Shown: in pieces, positions 50,301 to 62,549 of the stretch | Position numbering within the stretch: position 1 is the stretch's first letter | Layout of the letters: each line of letters begins with the position of its first letter | Source of the DNA: Aegilops tauschii subsp. strangulata | Taxonomy: Eukaryota; Streptophyta; Magnoliopsida; Poales; Poaceae | Direction of reading: 5' to 3' | Length of the DNA stretch: 64,000 bases | NCBI RefSeq assembly: GCF_002575655.3 | Contig: NC_053036.3 | Span: 643,582,736 to 643,646,735, forward strand | Program-made: the position numbers and the translations under genes | Notes under the pieces: generated by a model | The model's database searches: none | Seen by the model: the letters and a program-made list of their open reading frames with translations, nothing else | Told to the model about the DNA's origin: nothing

Positions 50301-51934
50301 TTGAAAATTAAAGTGTTTATATGGTTTGTTCATAAACAAGTCATTTTAACCAAGGACAATCTGGCAAAGCGCAACTGGACAGGACCTACTAGGTGTAGTT
50401 TTTGTGATCGGGATGAAACTATCAAACTCCTTTTTCTTGACTGCCCGCTGGCAAAGGTGCTATGACGGACGGTGCACATAGCCTTTAATATTACTCCTCC
50501 GAATTCTGTCAGCACGTTATTTGGAACGTGGCTTAACGGGATACATGCCGAAACAGCGAGACACATTCACGTAGGAGTATGTGCTTTATTGTGGGCAGTC
50601 TGGAACTGCAGAAATGACTTGGTTTTTAATAGAACAACAAATTTTCATTTTTTGCAGGTTATTTTTCGAGCCACTGCATTGATCCTTATGTGGTCGCTAC
50701 TCACTCCGAGGGAGGCCAGGGAGCGTTTGGTTACTGGATCTATCCGGTGGGAGATGGTAGCACGGGATATTTTCAACCGGTTTGGATGGCGGTCATGTCA
50801 TATGATAGGCAATTAGTTTCCTTATCTTGTTGATGCCGGCCGGTTGTGGCGCTGTGGTTACTTTTTTATAGGCTCTATGTGAGCTTTTGTTTTACTTTCA
50901 CTTCGGCTTTATGACCTTTGTTGAACCTATTTGCTTATTAATAAAGTTGGCCGTATGCATCGTTCTGATGCTCCCCTTTTCAAAAAAAAACATGCTACAA
51001 GGAAGGAAGGAATCTGCTGGTTGGCAATTGGAGAACAAGCAAACAAACAGGTACTGCTGTGTCATTAACTATGTAGGAGTGTTGGCCATATATATCTTAC
51101 TTGTGTATTTGAAGTGTTCAACTAAAGCTGTCATGCCTTGACAGTAGCCCTCGAAGTCGCTCACGTCGAACTCCATCTCCTTGCTGGCCTTCTCCTTGTT
51201 GTCCAGCTTCTGATACTCCTGCCAGAACTTGATCCTCTTCTCCCTCTCCTCCTCCGGAGTCAGCTCCGACTTCTTCTCATATGGGTATTCGTGCCAGAAA
51301 GGGGCCAGTTCCGATTTGAGCTTGGACATGTCGTGCCGCACATCAGCTAGCCGCTGTAAGATGCCGTCGATCCCCGACTGCGGCGCCTTGTCTTCATCTT
51401 TCGTCTCCTTGGTGCTGCTGCAGATGAGTGGGGCTGATGGTATGATCCTGTAATTCATAAAAGCGACCATCTCGTCCATCTGCGTACAGAGCTCCTTGAT
51501 CTCCTGCTCGGAGATGATGGAGTTTGATTTGCCTAGGTCCATCTCCTCCAGGGTCATCTTGTTCTTGATCTGCTGATTTGATTTGCCTCCGTTCATCTCG
51601 TCCTTGTGAAGCTCATCATCCGCAACCTCGCCGCACTTGAATTGGGTCATCTCTGTATCCACATGCCCGCCTCTGGCAGCCATCGACTCAATGGCCCCAT
51701 CCGGATCCATCCGCTCGCCAATCTTGCCTTCTCTGGCAGCCATGGCCTCACTCTGATCCTCAGCGACAATTGAACTCGTACCCGGAGCGCCCAGCTTGCG
51801 GATTTTGAACGGCGGAGGGCTCACCTCCACGACGTCTTCCCCGCCGCCATCCGCCGTCGCAGTTCTTGTGGGGGGAGGGATGGGGTCGTTGAGATTGCTG
51901 TACTCGCCGCCGCCGCCGCCGCCGCATCAGCCAT
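47394..51934 (-). pseudogene. DUF6598-type protein gene, copy 2 (two frameshifts, LINE in intron 1)
   Basis: Exons are 51101-51934, 48194-48441 and 47394-48070. Compared with copy 1 the start ATG (51934) runs into a GGC repeat (51905-51925) that has lost frame, so the first natural start leads to an early stop. The last exon has two extra bases near 47653-47662 (GAAAAAATGG for GAAGATGG), which breaks the DUF6598 domain. At the site of copy 1's lesion this copy is intact (MAAREGKIGERMD). Intron 1 is enlarged by a LINE (48531-50992). Otherwise, splice sites and the final ITIAWS-ILRTNKVIL are conserved. Confidence 0.8.
48531..50992 (+). mobile_element. 5'-truncated LINE (non-LTR retrotransposon)
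   Basis: A direct repeat TGCTACAAGG flanks the insert (48521-48530 and 50993-51002), and a poly-A end lies at 50982-50990. The left end falls inside the RT domain (APGPDGFPAEFYKKCW), so endonuclease and gag-like ORF are lost. RT motifs FRPICLLNVSFKIFTK, VFKVDFEKAYDKVKW and the catalytic YADD (about 49228-49239) are followed by the zf-RVT region (FWEDTWLGE, WKVKVPLKIKVFIWFVHK, RCSFCDRDET). Frameshifts (for example near 49080) and stops make it inactive. The matching position in DUF6598 copy 1 is uninterrupted. Confidence 0.92.
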
Positions 51935-52107
51935 CGCAGTTCGTGTGCGTCACTTCAAGGCCCAGGCACGTCACATTAGCTGGGCGTGGCATGTTTATAT
52001 TTTATCGGCCTTTTTCGGCCCAATTACTTTGAGTTTTTTTAGAAAAATCTGCATTTCTTTAGAAAAAAAACATAAAAAATGAAAAGGAGGTAAAGTGTTA
52101 TATGAGA

Positions 52108-55100
52108 CTAGTTAAATGCCCGTGCGTTGCTACGGGCGACAACAGATATAGATGAATCAAAGAGTTGATAAGGTGACTTGGATCACGTCAATTGAACTTT
52201 TAGCAGTGACAACCACTCCCTCCGTTCCTATACCCTATACCCAAGGAACAGAGGGAGCATAATCTCCCCGCCCCATCGTTCAGTACAGAACTCAATGGCA
52301 TACAAACCTCTTGGAAGGTAGGAATGTGAACTAATAAGTGTATGCTTGGAAGTGAAGAATTCTAATAAAGTAAAAAAATAATACAGAATTCACATAACAA
52401 TTACACTCCCTATCTAGTAGATGAAGGAAGAATCAGCCATACAGGCAAGGAGCCAGTGTTACAAAAATAATATATAACCACTATAGCAAATGGCAATTGA
52501 GACACACTATCAGCCTCATCCACAAGAAGGGATGCACAACCGATGTTATCTTCCGCCATATTTTCGGATATCAAAACCAGAAAGCCCACAACATATTTCT
52601 TCCCGATCATATCAATTTCTTGTATAGATTATTGTGATGTTTTTAGCCCATTCCATCCTGTTTTCAACAATCAAATGTTTTGACATAACATCTCAAATGT
52701 AAACTGCTGCTCATAAGAAAGAAATCACCCCCCAAAGGGCTTTTCCTCAAACAAAAATATTGTGAATTATAATTTTTTTTGACAATCTCACCGCAAATCA
52801 TGACCTGCAAAGGACAACTATTAAGCAATGGCAAGAGATACGTACCTAGGACGTTTAGTCGTCACAGCCCACGTCCTCGGAGGTAGTGAAACGGCGAGTC
52901 CGAAATAGTGAATGGTAATTTTGATATAAGCAAATGCATGATGCGCAATCTACCTACAACTTGATATCTTTATCCACACTAAAAGTAGCAGTGACCAGGA
53001 AAGATAGGTTGTCCTAATACAGCGCTAAGACAGTAAAGAACATAAGAAATCACCATGAGCGATTTTGGAAGCTGCATTTAACATTAAGACAAACATATGC
53101 TCATTTTTTAAAAACAACCCAAATGTATGTATCCGCAATATAACAAGGATAAAACAGATTGATCATACAAACAACTCAAGTAACATCACAATTTGAAGAG
53201 TATCTGTTCTAGAATAGAGTTCCATCAAAAAGGATTGGGCTACTAATTTCCTGATTATTGCTGGCACCTGGCACCTATGAAGAGTGGAAAATTCATGAAG
53301 TACCGTCGTGGGGATAATCCCATTTCCAGGAGAAAAATATAAATTGATGCTATGATCATTTCCAGATTCACCTCCATTAGCTATAAAGCTTAAAAATCTT
53401 GCAGCTGAAATGACAACCCATTTGATCCCAGCACATCTACCACAAAAACTGAGTTGAGTGAATATGTTGATTTTGGCTAAAAAGCAGACAACCACCGTTA
53501 GATGAGTGATCATGGAGGTAAAATTTTGGACAGATTATGTGTGATCAAATGCAAATTAATTATCACAATTAGGAGCTCTCCGTAATATCGGTGGAGCAAA
53601 GACAACAACTTTCAGCTACAGCCACCAAAAAACTGAATCATCCAACAACACGTTGACGTCCATGGCCCGCTGCTTGATGCTTACGCAGTCTGCACACCTA
53701 GCTCGTACTTGCATGAGGAGTTGACAGAAGAAAGACTCTCAATCCTGCAAGCGCTGCACCATGGTGGAACGGAGACCTGGGGCAGCCGAATAGATAGATC
53801 CATCTTCATAATACTTCCACATATATATTTCCAATAAATGGCGATAAAATTATAGAGAAGCCAATTCACCCAATACAAAGTGAATTGTGCATCTTCTGTC
53901 TTCATCTGTACAGTTTGTTACTAAAACCTTGAGCTAACATACAGATTTTGAAACATAAATTCTTCGATTTCTCAGGGGTGTATGGTGCAGTTACAGACAA
54001 CACCAGATAGGACCATTCATTATTTGATATACACAAATAAAAAAACATACATAAGCATTGAAAAATGCTTTATCATAGAATCAAATAATTTTACTTCCTT
54101 GGAAATAATGCATTCTAATCCATGACAACATAGCACAATATTCAATCTAAGGCTTCCTGGATGGAGGGTATTTTTTTGCGAGGATAATCAACTAACTTGA
54201 ACAAATATACAAAATAGACTATTTGAATCTAGGTAGCCTATACATTCTGATTAACAGAAATGATTATACATTCTATTGACATTGATCAAAGAAATCTAGG
54301 AACATGGTATAAAATAAAATGTTAAATGTGAAAAATATTGAGAACCTTAGTTTTGTAGGTGTCATTTTATTCAGTTTTTAGTACATTTCAGAGTTAGGTA
54401 TCTTATCATTTCAGACCATTTTTTAGTTCAAAGTACTTTCTCAATCTTATAATCATTAGGCCCAGTCCTTCAAGATTCTCTTCAGCTATTGTTTTTTTAA
54501 CAGGGGAGTGACATTATTTGCATCATTTTTTCTAAAAAGTGAAAGCATCTGAAAAGTCCTTACTTGTGTATTTTTCATGGGAGTAACTAAACATCAGACG
54601 TGTATTTTAATATTTGCTTCAGGTCGTTTTTTCGATCCAATCAGGCCGTTTCATTCTGGGTTTCAGGTCGAAAAATTGTCGCCAACCTCTTTGGCCTTCG
54701 AATGATTGGCGCGCCATCCTGTTCCTAACGGGCTGCCTAACCAACCCATTAACACAGGAAAACAAAGCAAAGCTAAATAAAATCAACCAAAGCCTCCCAC
54801 TCTGACGTCCACCCTAGCTTCCCCTATTAGATCAATAATCGACAGAACAAACCGATCTAGGATAATGAGTCTAAGGACTGAATCAAAAATGAACACTAAT
54901 GAATGAAAGGGAATAAGAATTAGATAACTGAAGAATCTAAACATGACTAAAGAATCTAAAGTCTGAAGAGAAACAAAAAACTGAATAATAAACGACATAC
55001 TATAAACTGAACCAGAACTAATAATAAACCAAGGAGAATGATCACTGAAAAATAAGGTGTCACGCCTTCGCTTAATGCTGAGAAGCAAAAATTTCTGAAA

Positions 55101-55802
55101 TTTAGTGTGTATCATGAAGAAACAACAGCCAACATCTCCAAATCATCTTCATGAGAAACATCAACCAACTCCATTGTGTAACACTCTAATTAGTAAATAT
55201 TACACCAGAAAAATGAAAAATAATCTCAAAAGCCACATGTAAACATCAACATCAACATGCAGGTGGTCTCAACATCTCTATAAAGAGTCATCTAACATCA
55301 GAGTGAACTTCTCCGGTATTTAACTTTGTGACGCAATGAACATAGCCAGTATTATTGCTGAAAAAACTAAGAAACTAATTGTTATTTTTACAGTTCACTC
55401 TGCAGCCTCACGAACGATGACGGCCACTCTATTTTACAGTTCACTGAACTCATAAAGTATTGAGCACCTACTGGGTAATTCTTTACGTAGAGCAGCACAG
55501 TTTGGGTTTGGGTTTGCCAAGTGGAATTTTCTTGAGAAAATAGTCTGCTAAGCAGAAAGATTAAGGTATTAGGATTGCTTCAGTGGCCAAACAGGCTTTA
55601 TGCAAGTAGCCAACGTTGTAGTGTCGCCAAACTGGAATAGTTCAACTTCATAAGAGCATTGGTTAATCTTATTAATAATATATCATCTAGGAGACCTCAC
55701 GCTTTAGCTACCGAAAAGCATAACGTTTTTCTAATCACAATCGTACATACTCCCCAATGCCTGAGTCACGTGGCTGAGTCGATCGACTGAGATCGCAGAA
55801 AC
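52108..55802. other. AT-rich intergenic DNA, no gene recognised
   Basis: Nothing in six frames resembles a known family. The longest frames (for example 53163-53513 minus) lack conserved motifs. A ~42-bp minimal Stowaway-like palindrome lies at about 52216-52257 (CTCCCTCCGTTCC ... GGAACAGAGGGAG). The right end leads into the DCP1 pseudogene, and downstream DCP1 exons were looked for but not seen. Confidence 0.45.
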
Positions 55803-56150
55803 ATGCCCGTGTTCCACCTGTTGATGATGATAAACTGGAACCTTGGCTACGTGTTTCTACAACAGAAGAAACCAATCAGATATTCAGATCTATGAACCCT
55901 CGGTCACCTCTTGACAATGAAGATCGACCCCTCCACGTCCTTGCGGCTCTGCGCAATACAAAGCAAGTAAACCGGATCGAATCAGGTTTTCGGCGAATCA
56001 CAGGGGGAGGGACGGGGGAGGAGGAGGTGAGGGGTGACTGATCCACTGATTGAGGTCGACGTTGAAGTCGTAGAGGCTGACCTGGGTGGAGGTGACGAGG
56101 ATGTCCTCCACGGCGGGGTCGAGACGCTGCAGAACGGTGAGGTTAGCAGG
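55803..56150 (-). pseudogene. mRNA-decapping enzyme DCP1-like pseudogene fragment
   Basis: Three consecutive exon remnants encode the start of the DCP1 EVH1-like domain: NLTVLQRLDPAVEDILVTST (about 56041-56140), RKDVEGSIFIVKR (55908-55948) and NT-stop-PRFQFIIINRWNT (from 55856). In DCP1 the third piece reads NTQPRFQF, so the TAG at 55847-55849 replaces the Gln codon. The first exon has no canonical donor at the expected place, and the rest of the gene is missing. DCP1 is the DCP2 activator in cytoplasmic mRNA decapping. This copy cannot supply that function. Confidence 0.82.
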
Positions 56151-57030
56151 CGCAACTGCCTCGCATACGCATAACACACGCGTCAACAGCAGCGCCACAC
56201 TCCCGATCGCATCGAGAGACTGCGTGGACAACAGCGCGCGGTAGGGACACGGTGAGGAGGTTGAGCAGCTCGGACGGGCGATAATCAAATTAACCTCGCA
56301 CGGTCATCGGCAGAGATCGGCCAAGTTGGGCTGCGTAGCTCGGAGGCACCATCTGTGGCGGCGGCTAGGGTTACGCCATGGTGGAAGTTTGGCTCGCTTG
56401 TGTGGGGCACAGGGGGAGAGGTGAGAGAGAGGCGCTCGCGGCTCAGCTAAAGATGGGCGCGTCTAGCGGGCAGCCGGCCGCCCTGGGATAGCTAGCCAGC
56501 GCCCACCCAAAAAGGCAACCGTCTGGTCCCCCGAAGCAAAAAAGGAAACCCACCCGCCCGCCCGCGCGAAAACCGTCTCAGACACAAACCGCGCGCACAA
56601 AAACCGCCAGGACCCGCCACACGAACAGGTAAGCTTGAGAAAACAACCCCGTGAGGACAGCTGGCAGCGGGATCACGTGCACCTGCCTCCGAACCCCACC
56701 CTCCTCACAAAACCGCGCGAGACCAACTGCCCCCAGGCCATCTTCTTCTTCCCCACGAAAGAAGGATCTGCCCGGGGGCAAAATCCTCCTTCATCGCCAG
56801 GAGAGAAGAACGACCATGACGGCTCCCAGGGACAAATAAGAGAAGAGAAAGAGAAGAGGGCTTAGAAATCAGAAAAGAAGATCAAGAGAAAAGCAAATCA
56901 AAAGGAGGAGGGCAAAAAAAGAACCTACCTGGAGATCCACAGGTGAGAAAACTTGCCCATCTTCTTCCTAATTCTCTCTTGTCTACTTGCCCTTGTAATG
57001 ATTTCCTTGCACGCATCTTTTACTCGTGTA
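56151..57030. other. GC-rich flank upstream of the DCP1 remnant
   Basis: 56.2-56.75 kb is GC-rich and may retain the old DCP1 promoter and first-exon region. 56.8-56.93 kb is an AG-rich run. No coding potential was recognised. Confidence 0.4.
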
Positions 57031-58440
57031 TTGCGGAAAAACTGTGCACCCAGTAGTTTCTTTTTCGTGCAACTAAGTCAAGTGAAGTAGCCAATTGAAG
57101 GAGTAATGTGTGCCAACCCAGCAGATTATGCAGCTCTAAACGTTATTTTGTGCAACTAGCCCAGTTGTGGCATCCAACTATAAGCACAAACTGTGCAACT
57201 GGAAAAATTGTGCAAAAAAATAGATCTTAGGAAAAAACTGTGCAACCAGTAGGTCGCTTTCCTGCAACTAAGCCAAATAAAGTAGGCAACTGAAGGAGTG
57301 CCGTGTGCCAACTCAGTAGCCAACTGAAGAAGGCAACTCTGAAACTATTTTTTGCAACTAACCCAGTTGTAGCATCCAACTATGCTCGACAAAGTGTGCA
57401 ACTGGGAAAATATAAAAAAGGCACAAAACTGTCCAACCTTGGCAGGAACTTGAAAATATATGAAAGAAAACAACCAATATACGATGACGAGCAAATATAC
57501 GATATGTTCTGATAAAAAACAGTCTGCAAATATAGGTCTTAGGAAATAGTTTTCACACGCTGCCATCACAAAATCTAAAAAACACACCCATCAAACCGTT
57601 GTTTCATCTGTGCCAATCTAACTAAAATAGCTATAGACAAATATAGTTCAAATCTGATTCTGCTTTTATCTTTGAAGTTGTTGTAGCAGACCTTGCTTGA
57701 TATGTTCACTTGCATTGATCTGCAGTAAATCATGCCCTCCCTTTCATGTCAGACCTGCACATTGTAGATACAAAAAAATGGTCAATAAAAATGTAGCTAC
57801 TACGTGAAACATGTTCTTATATTGTCCAACTACTATGATGCTTGGTCCACCTTTGATACTACTTGTGTGCAACTGGTATGCTACATTTTTATCCAGTTTG
57901 TATCATTAAAAAATGTCAAAAAAATTGTGTTCGTGTGACTGGAACTGCACAGCAATTTGACCAACTGGTATGAAAAAATTGTGCAATTCTATGACACTTT
58001 TGTGCAAATGTTGTGCTGCCTTTGTGCAACTACTATCAAAAAAACTGTATCTGGAGAAAAACTTACTGAGTTCTTTTACTAAACCACTTGCATTCATCTG
58101 AAGAAAATCATGCCCTCCCTTTCTTCTTAGAACTGCACTTTGTAGATACAAAAAAAAAACAGAAAAAGATTGTCAATAAATATGTAACTACTGCCTGAAT
58201 ATTCTTATATTGTCCAACTAGAAATGATGCTTGTTCCAACTTTTAAAGTACTTGTGTGCAACTGGTATGCTATATTTTTATCCAGCTTGTATCATAAAAC
58301 AATGTCAAAAAAAATGTGTTTGTGTGACTGGAAAATGCTCACAGTTTGTGCCAACTAGTATGAAAAAATTGTGCAATTCTATGACACCTTTGTGCAACTA
58401 CTATGAAAAAAGCTGTATCTGGATAAAAAAAAGCTATGTA
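57031..58440 (+). repeat. Two sets of imperfect tandem duplications rich in GTGCAACT
   Basis: About 57041-57230 and 57235-57410 are two copies of a ~190-bp unit (shared AACTGTGCA-CCAGTAG, GCATCCAACTAT). About 57703-58080 and 58086-58435 are two copies of a ~370-bp unit (shared AATCATGCCCTCCCTTTC, GTGTGCAACTGGTATGCTA, AAAATTGTGCAATTCTATGACAC). Both kinds are studded with the octamer GTGCAACT in one orientation. There is no coding capacity. The block leads directly into the transposase gene and probably is its 5' non-coding part or intron. Confidence 0.75.
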
Positions 58441-58589
58441 AAAACTGACTACTTGCAGTTTTCGAAACAATGAAAATGATTGTAACGGTGTTAAATTCAT
58501 GCCTTCAAATTGCTAGCGACTATGCCCCAATACAGCTTGTTAATGACTTTTTTGTTGAAACAAAATGCAGGTTGAAGCAGCTTTCAAGG

Positions 58590-61500
58590 ATGATAGACCT
58601 CAATGTGTTGCCTCCCGATCTCAATGAGTTGCCAAATGATGATGTCGAGTTTGTACATTCAGGGGTTTTCACACAGCCTCATCAAGATCATGGCTTCATG
58701 AATGATGTTGATGTCAACATGCAATCAGAAAGCCATACACTCGAGGAAACAAACACCACAGTTGCAGGACCTACTGAAACAGAACTAAGGGCAGGGCCAG
58801 CTGGTGTTGATCGAAATGATATGGATGAAGATGAGGCTGGTTCTCAGCCAATGGAGCCATTTGTTGGGATGAGATTTGACACTCTGCAGGGTGCTAAGGA
58901 TCACGACAATGATTATGCCCTAAAAATCGGTTTCTCTATTAAGATGAACACTTGAGGAATTCTTATACCAACATATTGGAGAAACAACAATTTGCATGTA
59001 ACAAGTTTAGGAAGCCAAAAGAGGATGATGCAGGAGCTGAATTGTCACCTGTGCTAGATCCTATACCAGACCCCAAACCTTTGGATGAAGAAGAAGAAAT
59101 GGAAGAAGTGCCAATATTCGATGGAGAGGATAGTGGAAAAAAGAAGAATAAGAAGAAGCGCAAGAGAGAAAGGATAAAGCAAACACAATGTAAGGAAAAA
59201 AATGTTGGTTAAATTGAAGGATGGGCGGTGGGAAGTAACCCACTTTGTCCGTGATCATAATCATCCTTTGGTCCCCAAGCCTTTGCTCTCCAAATACTTG
59301 CGATCTCACATGGGTATACCGCCGGAGGAAAAGAAGTTCCTAGAGATACTCCACAACTGCAACCTGACTTCAGGTGTGTTCTCATTCACCTCCCAAAAAA
59401 CTCCAAACTTCACACTACATTGTTGTTTAATTCTGATATGTCAACTGTGCAACTAGCAGCAGGGGGTTGTGCAATTACATACACTGTGTTGTGCAACCAG
59501 GATTGAGTATTTATGAAAAAAGCACTACCACAAACAAAACAAACAAGTTGGAACTACTTGCTGATTGAATAATGTATAGATTTACAAAATGGTCATAGTT
59601 TTGATGGCAATTCCATATGTATTTGCTCTGCAAACTAGTGTTCCTTATCGATGCAATTGAACCTTGTTTCCTGCGACTAGTGTTCATATCTCTGGAACTG
59701 ATGCTAGACAAAAATTTCTAATTTGTTTTGCATCATGGAAATAAAAAAGGGGAGAAACAATGAAAAAATAAGTTCTATGGCAACCACATGTCAACAATTG
59801 TGCAACTATTGTTCTTTAGTCTGCAACTGTTGTTTGTAAAGTGTGCAACTATCTAACATCAACTTTCTTCCCCTGCAGGCCATATGATGACTATCATGTC
59901 AGAGTTTTATGGCTCAGAGCTAAATGTACCATATGGACCTAAAGCAATAACAAACTTATGTGCTGCCTTCTCCAAAGACTCAACGAAAGAGGGGGACATT
60001 ATTGAGACAATTGAACATTTTAACCATTGGCAAAAAGATGATCCAGACTTTTTCTATAAGATAAAATATGATCTCGAAGGAAGGGCAGAAAACATTTTCT
60101 GGGTGGATGGCTTGGCACGGAAAGCTTATACAGAGGCATATCATGATTGTGTCTCCTTTGACACAACCTACATGACCAATATGTACAACATGCCTTTTGC
60201 TCCGTTCATTGAAATCAACCGTCATGGGCAATCTTTCATGTTGGGTTGCGCGTTTGTAAGGCAAGAAATGGAGACTAGCTTTGATTGGGTTTTTGGAGCT
60301 TTCCTAGAGGCTATGAATGGAAGGGCACCGGATAACATAATTACTGATCAGGATGTGGCAATGAAAGAGTCCATAAAGAACATATTCCCCACAAGTGTGC
60401 ACCGATGTTGTCGGTGGCACATCATGAAAAAAGCTCAAGAAAAAGTTGGATGGTTGCTAGGCCGGAACCCGGGATTGTCTGAAGATTTCAACCTTTGCGT
60501 CGATTTCAGTTTTACACCAGATGAGTTTGAACAGAATTGGGCTGTGTTGATGATGAAATATGAGGCAATTACACACACCCATTTTGAGAAGCTATATGAA
60601 TATAGGAACACTTGGGCGCCATGTTACTTCAAGCATAGATTTTTCCCGTTCTTGCAGTCTACACAACGAAGTGAGGGGTTCAATGCAGTCTTGAAGCGGT
60701 ATGTCAACCCTCACAAATCAATTCTGAACTTTGTCAAGCAGTACCACAAAATACGGACGCACATCCTCGTCAAGGAAGGGTGCAATGACTACAGGACAGA
60801 ACATCTGGATCTTGACATGTGTTCACAATTCCCAATAGAGAAGCAGGCATACAAGACATATACTAGAGATCTTTACTGCAAGTCCCGTGATGAGTTTTCG
60901 ATGATTGGACGGTACAATGCATTCCAAATTGGTGTGGAAACGTTTGAGCTGAGACCAAATACGGAATGGGTTGTGAAGTATGGTTCCAGGAACTACTTGG
61001 TGATGGCAAAAAACCCGAGGGACAATTTTCGTGTGAGTGTACCAAAATGGAGAGGGATGGCATCCTTTGTTGTCACATACTGAAAGTGTTCACACATATT
61101 GGGCTTGATGTCATCCCGGAGCAGTACATGTTGACGCGTTGGACACCAATTGCTGTGCCAAGTGTGCCAAGTGCCACTAGCCAGCAACCTGATGTAATGC
61201 CTCCTGCCTCTCTAAAGGAAATTAGGCATGCTAACATGACCTCAGACTTCCAAAAACTAGCAAAGTTTGCTTGTGGTTCTGATGCAGCAAAAGGCATTGT
61301 TGATAAACACATGCGTGCAGCGCGGACATAGATTGTGCAGCTGAACAAGTCTAGAAGGAAAAAAGGGATGCAAGAGAGGCAGGTCCGTCCGCTGGTGATA
61401 ACAACCAGGATCCTCCCGTGCCGCCTACATCTACAGGGCCTACTCCAGCAACTACCCCTACTGGACGTGCTCCACCGCCTACTCCCATGGGCCGTGGTGG

Positions 61501-61891
61501 ACCACCTCCTCCCATGGAACGTGCTGGTCGTGGTCCACCATGTCCTCCCATGGGTCGTGCTGCTCATGCTCCAGTGCCTCCTCCCATGGGTCGTGCTGAA
61601 TAGAATCCTCCGATGGGTCATGGTGGGCCACGTGTGAGTAATGCTTTGGCATCTCTTCCTATGGGTAACACAACACAGTGCCATACTAACTGCACTAAGC
61701 GGATGTCGCTTACGAGCAACGACGATGAGGTTGCAACTCCTAGGGATCCGCCAAAGTCAACTACAAAAGGGAGGGCAAGGAGTAGACGCTATCATTCAGC
61801 TCTTGAACTGCACCCGAAAAGGAAAAACAGGTGCAGCTACTGCAACTCAGATAAGCACAATGCTGTTGGCTGCCCTATGAAGTTGGCGTGA
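58590..61891 (+). pseudogene. FAR1-type MULE transposase gene with frameshifts
   Basis: Exon 1 (58590-59373) encodes the FAR1 DNA-binding domain (PFVGMRFDTLQGAKDHDNDY, QQFACNKFRKPK, WEVTHFVRDHNHPLVPK). Exon 2 (from 59879) encodes the MULE core (FWVDGLARKAYTEAYHDCVS, FDTTYMTNMYNMPFAPFIEI, NIITDQDVAMKESI, HRCCRWHIMKKA) and then the SWIM zinc finger FSCECTKMERDGILCCHILK. A Pro-rich tail with repeated PPPMGR units follows, then a short zinc-knuckle-like CSYCNSDKHNAVGCP. Frame is lost near 58952 (one base missing), near 59199-59205 (extra A in an A run) and near 61010-61016 (extra A in an A run), and TAG codons occur at 61329 and 61601. It is related to FAR-RED IMPAIRED RESPONSE proteins, but the lesions and repeats argue for a transposon. 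Confidence 0.85.
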
Positions 61892-62549
61892 CAACTTGGT
61901 GACATATAAGCAGTAGATAAAATGGAGGAAGCATAAAAAAAAGTTCTGGCTTTGCACTGTTAGGACATGGATGGAACTATGAAGATCCAGCAACAAACAA
62001 CTGATTTGGAAACTTCTTCTTTATGTTGTTTAAACTTAGCATCTGGCCCATTTGTATTTCATGTTAAAAAAGTCGTGTATGCTATCACTTTGCTATGTGT
62101 GAGGCTACCTATTTACCCATTTATACCTCTGTTGGCAAATTTACACATTTACGCATGCAACATAGTAAAAAGAGAAAATGTTACTATGTGTGTTGTCCTT
62201 TACTGATTGATTGTTTGATGGTTTACCAGAACCGAAAAGGGTTGTGCAAGTTAATTAGTATCAATGTGCAAGTATCTTCCCTGTATGTGCAAGCGTAACA
62301 TCTCCAAGTACTATGCCATGTAAAATAGAAAAAGGGAAAAGGAATAAAATTGTATCATTCTTAGGGTTGGAAAAAAACACCATCAAAACAACAGTACAAA
62401 AAGAAAACAGAATGTGCAACCTGGGGCAAAAAAACCCTAGATGAAATTGTGCAACTGAACTTGTGCTAGGTGTGCAACTGTATGAGTACCATTGTGCAAC
62501 TGTCATGCAGACCGATGGTAGCGGCTAAAAGAAGGAGCAAAAACAAAAC
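61892..62549. other. Non-coding spacer between convergent MULE genes
   Basis: It contains the likely 3' ends of both convergent genes and three more GTGCAACT words at 62.45-62.5 kb. No gene was recognised. Confidence 0.5.

Larger units (their letters stand above)
47210..52107 (-). repeat. Right arm of the inverted duplication (interrupted by a LINE)
   Basis: It matches the complement of 27255-29699 from the gene's upstream region to beyond its 3' UTR. The only large difference is the 2.46-kb LINE in the first intron. At the outer edge the similarity stops at TATATGAGA, after which the sequence GTTAAATGCCCGTGCGTTGCTACGGG follows, a word common at edges of grass repeats. Confidence 0.88.

Noticed and set aside
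51828..51830. Start of DUF6598 copy 2 at 51830
   Set aside because: The codon is GTG, not ATG. Comparison with copy 1 places the ancestral ATG at 51934, followed by a frame loss in the GGC run.
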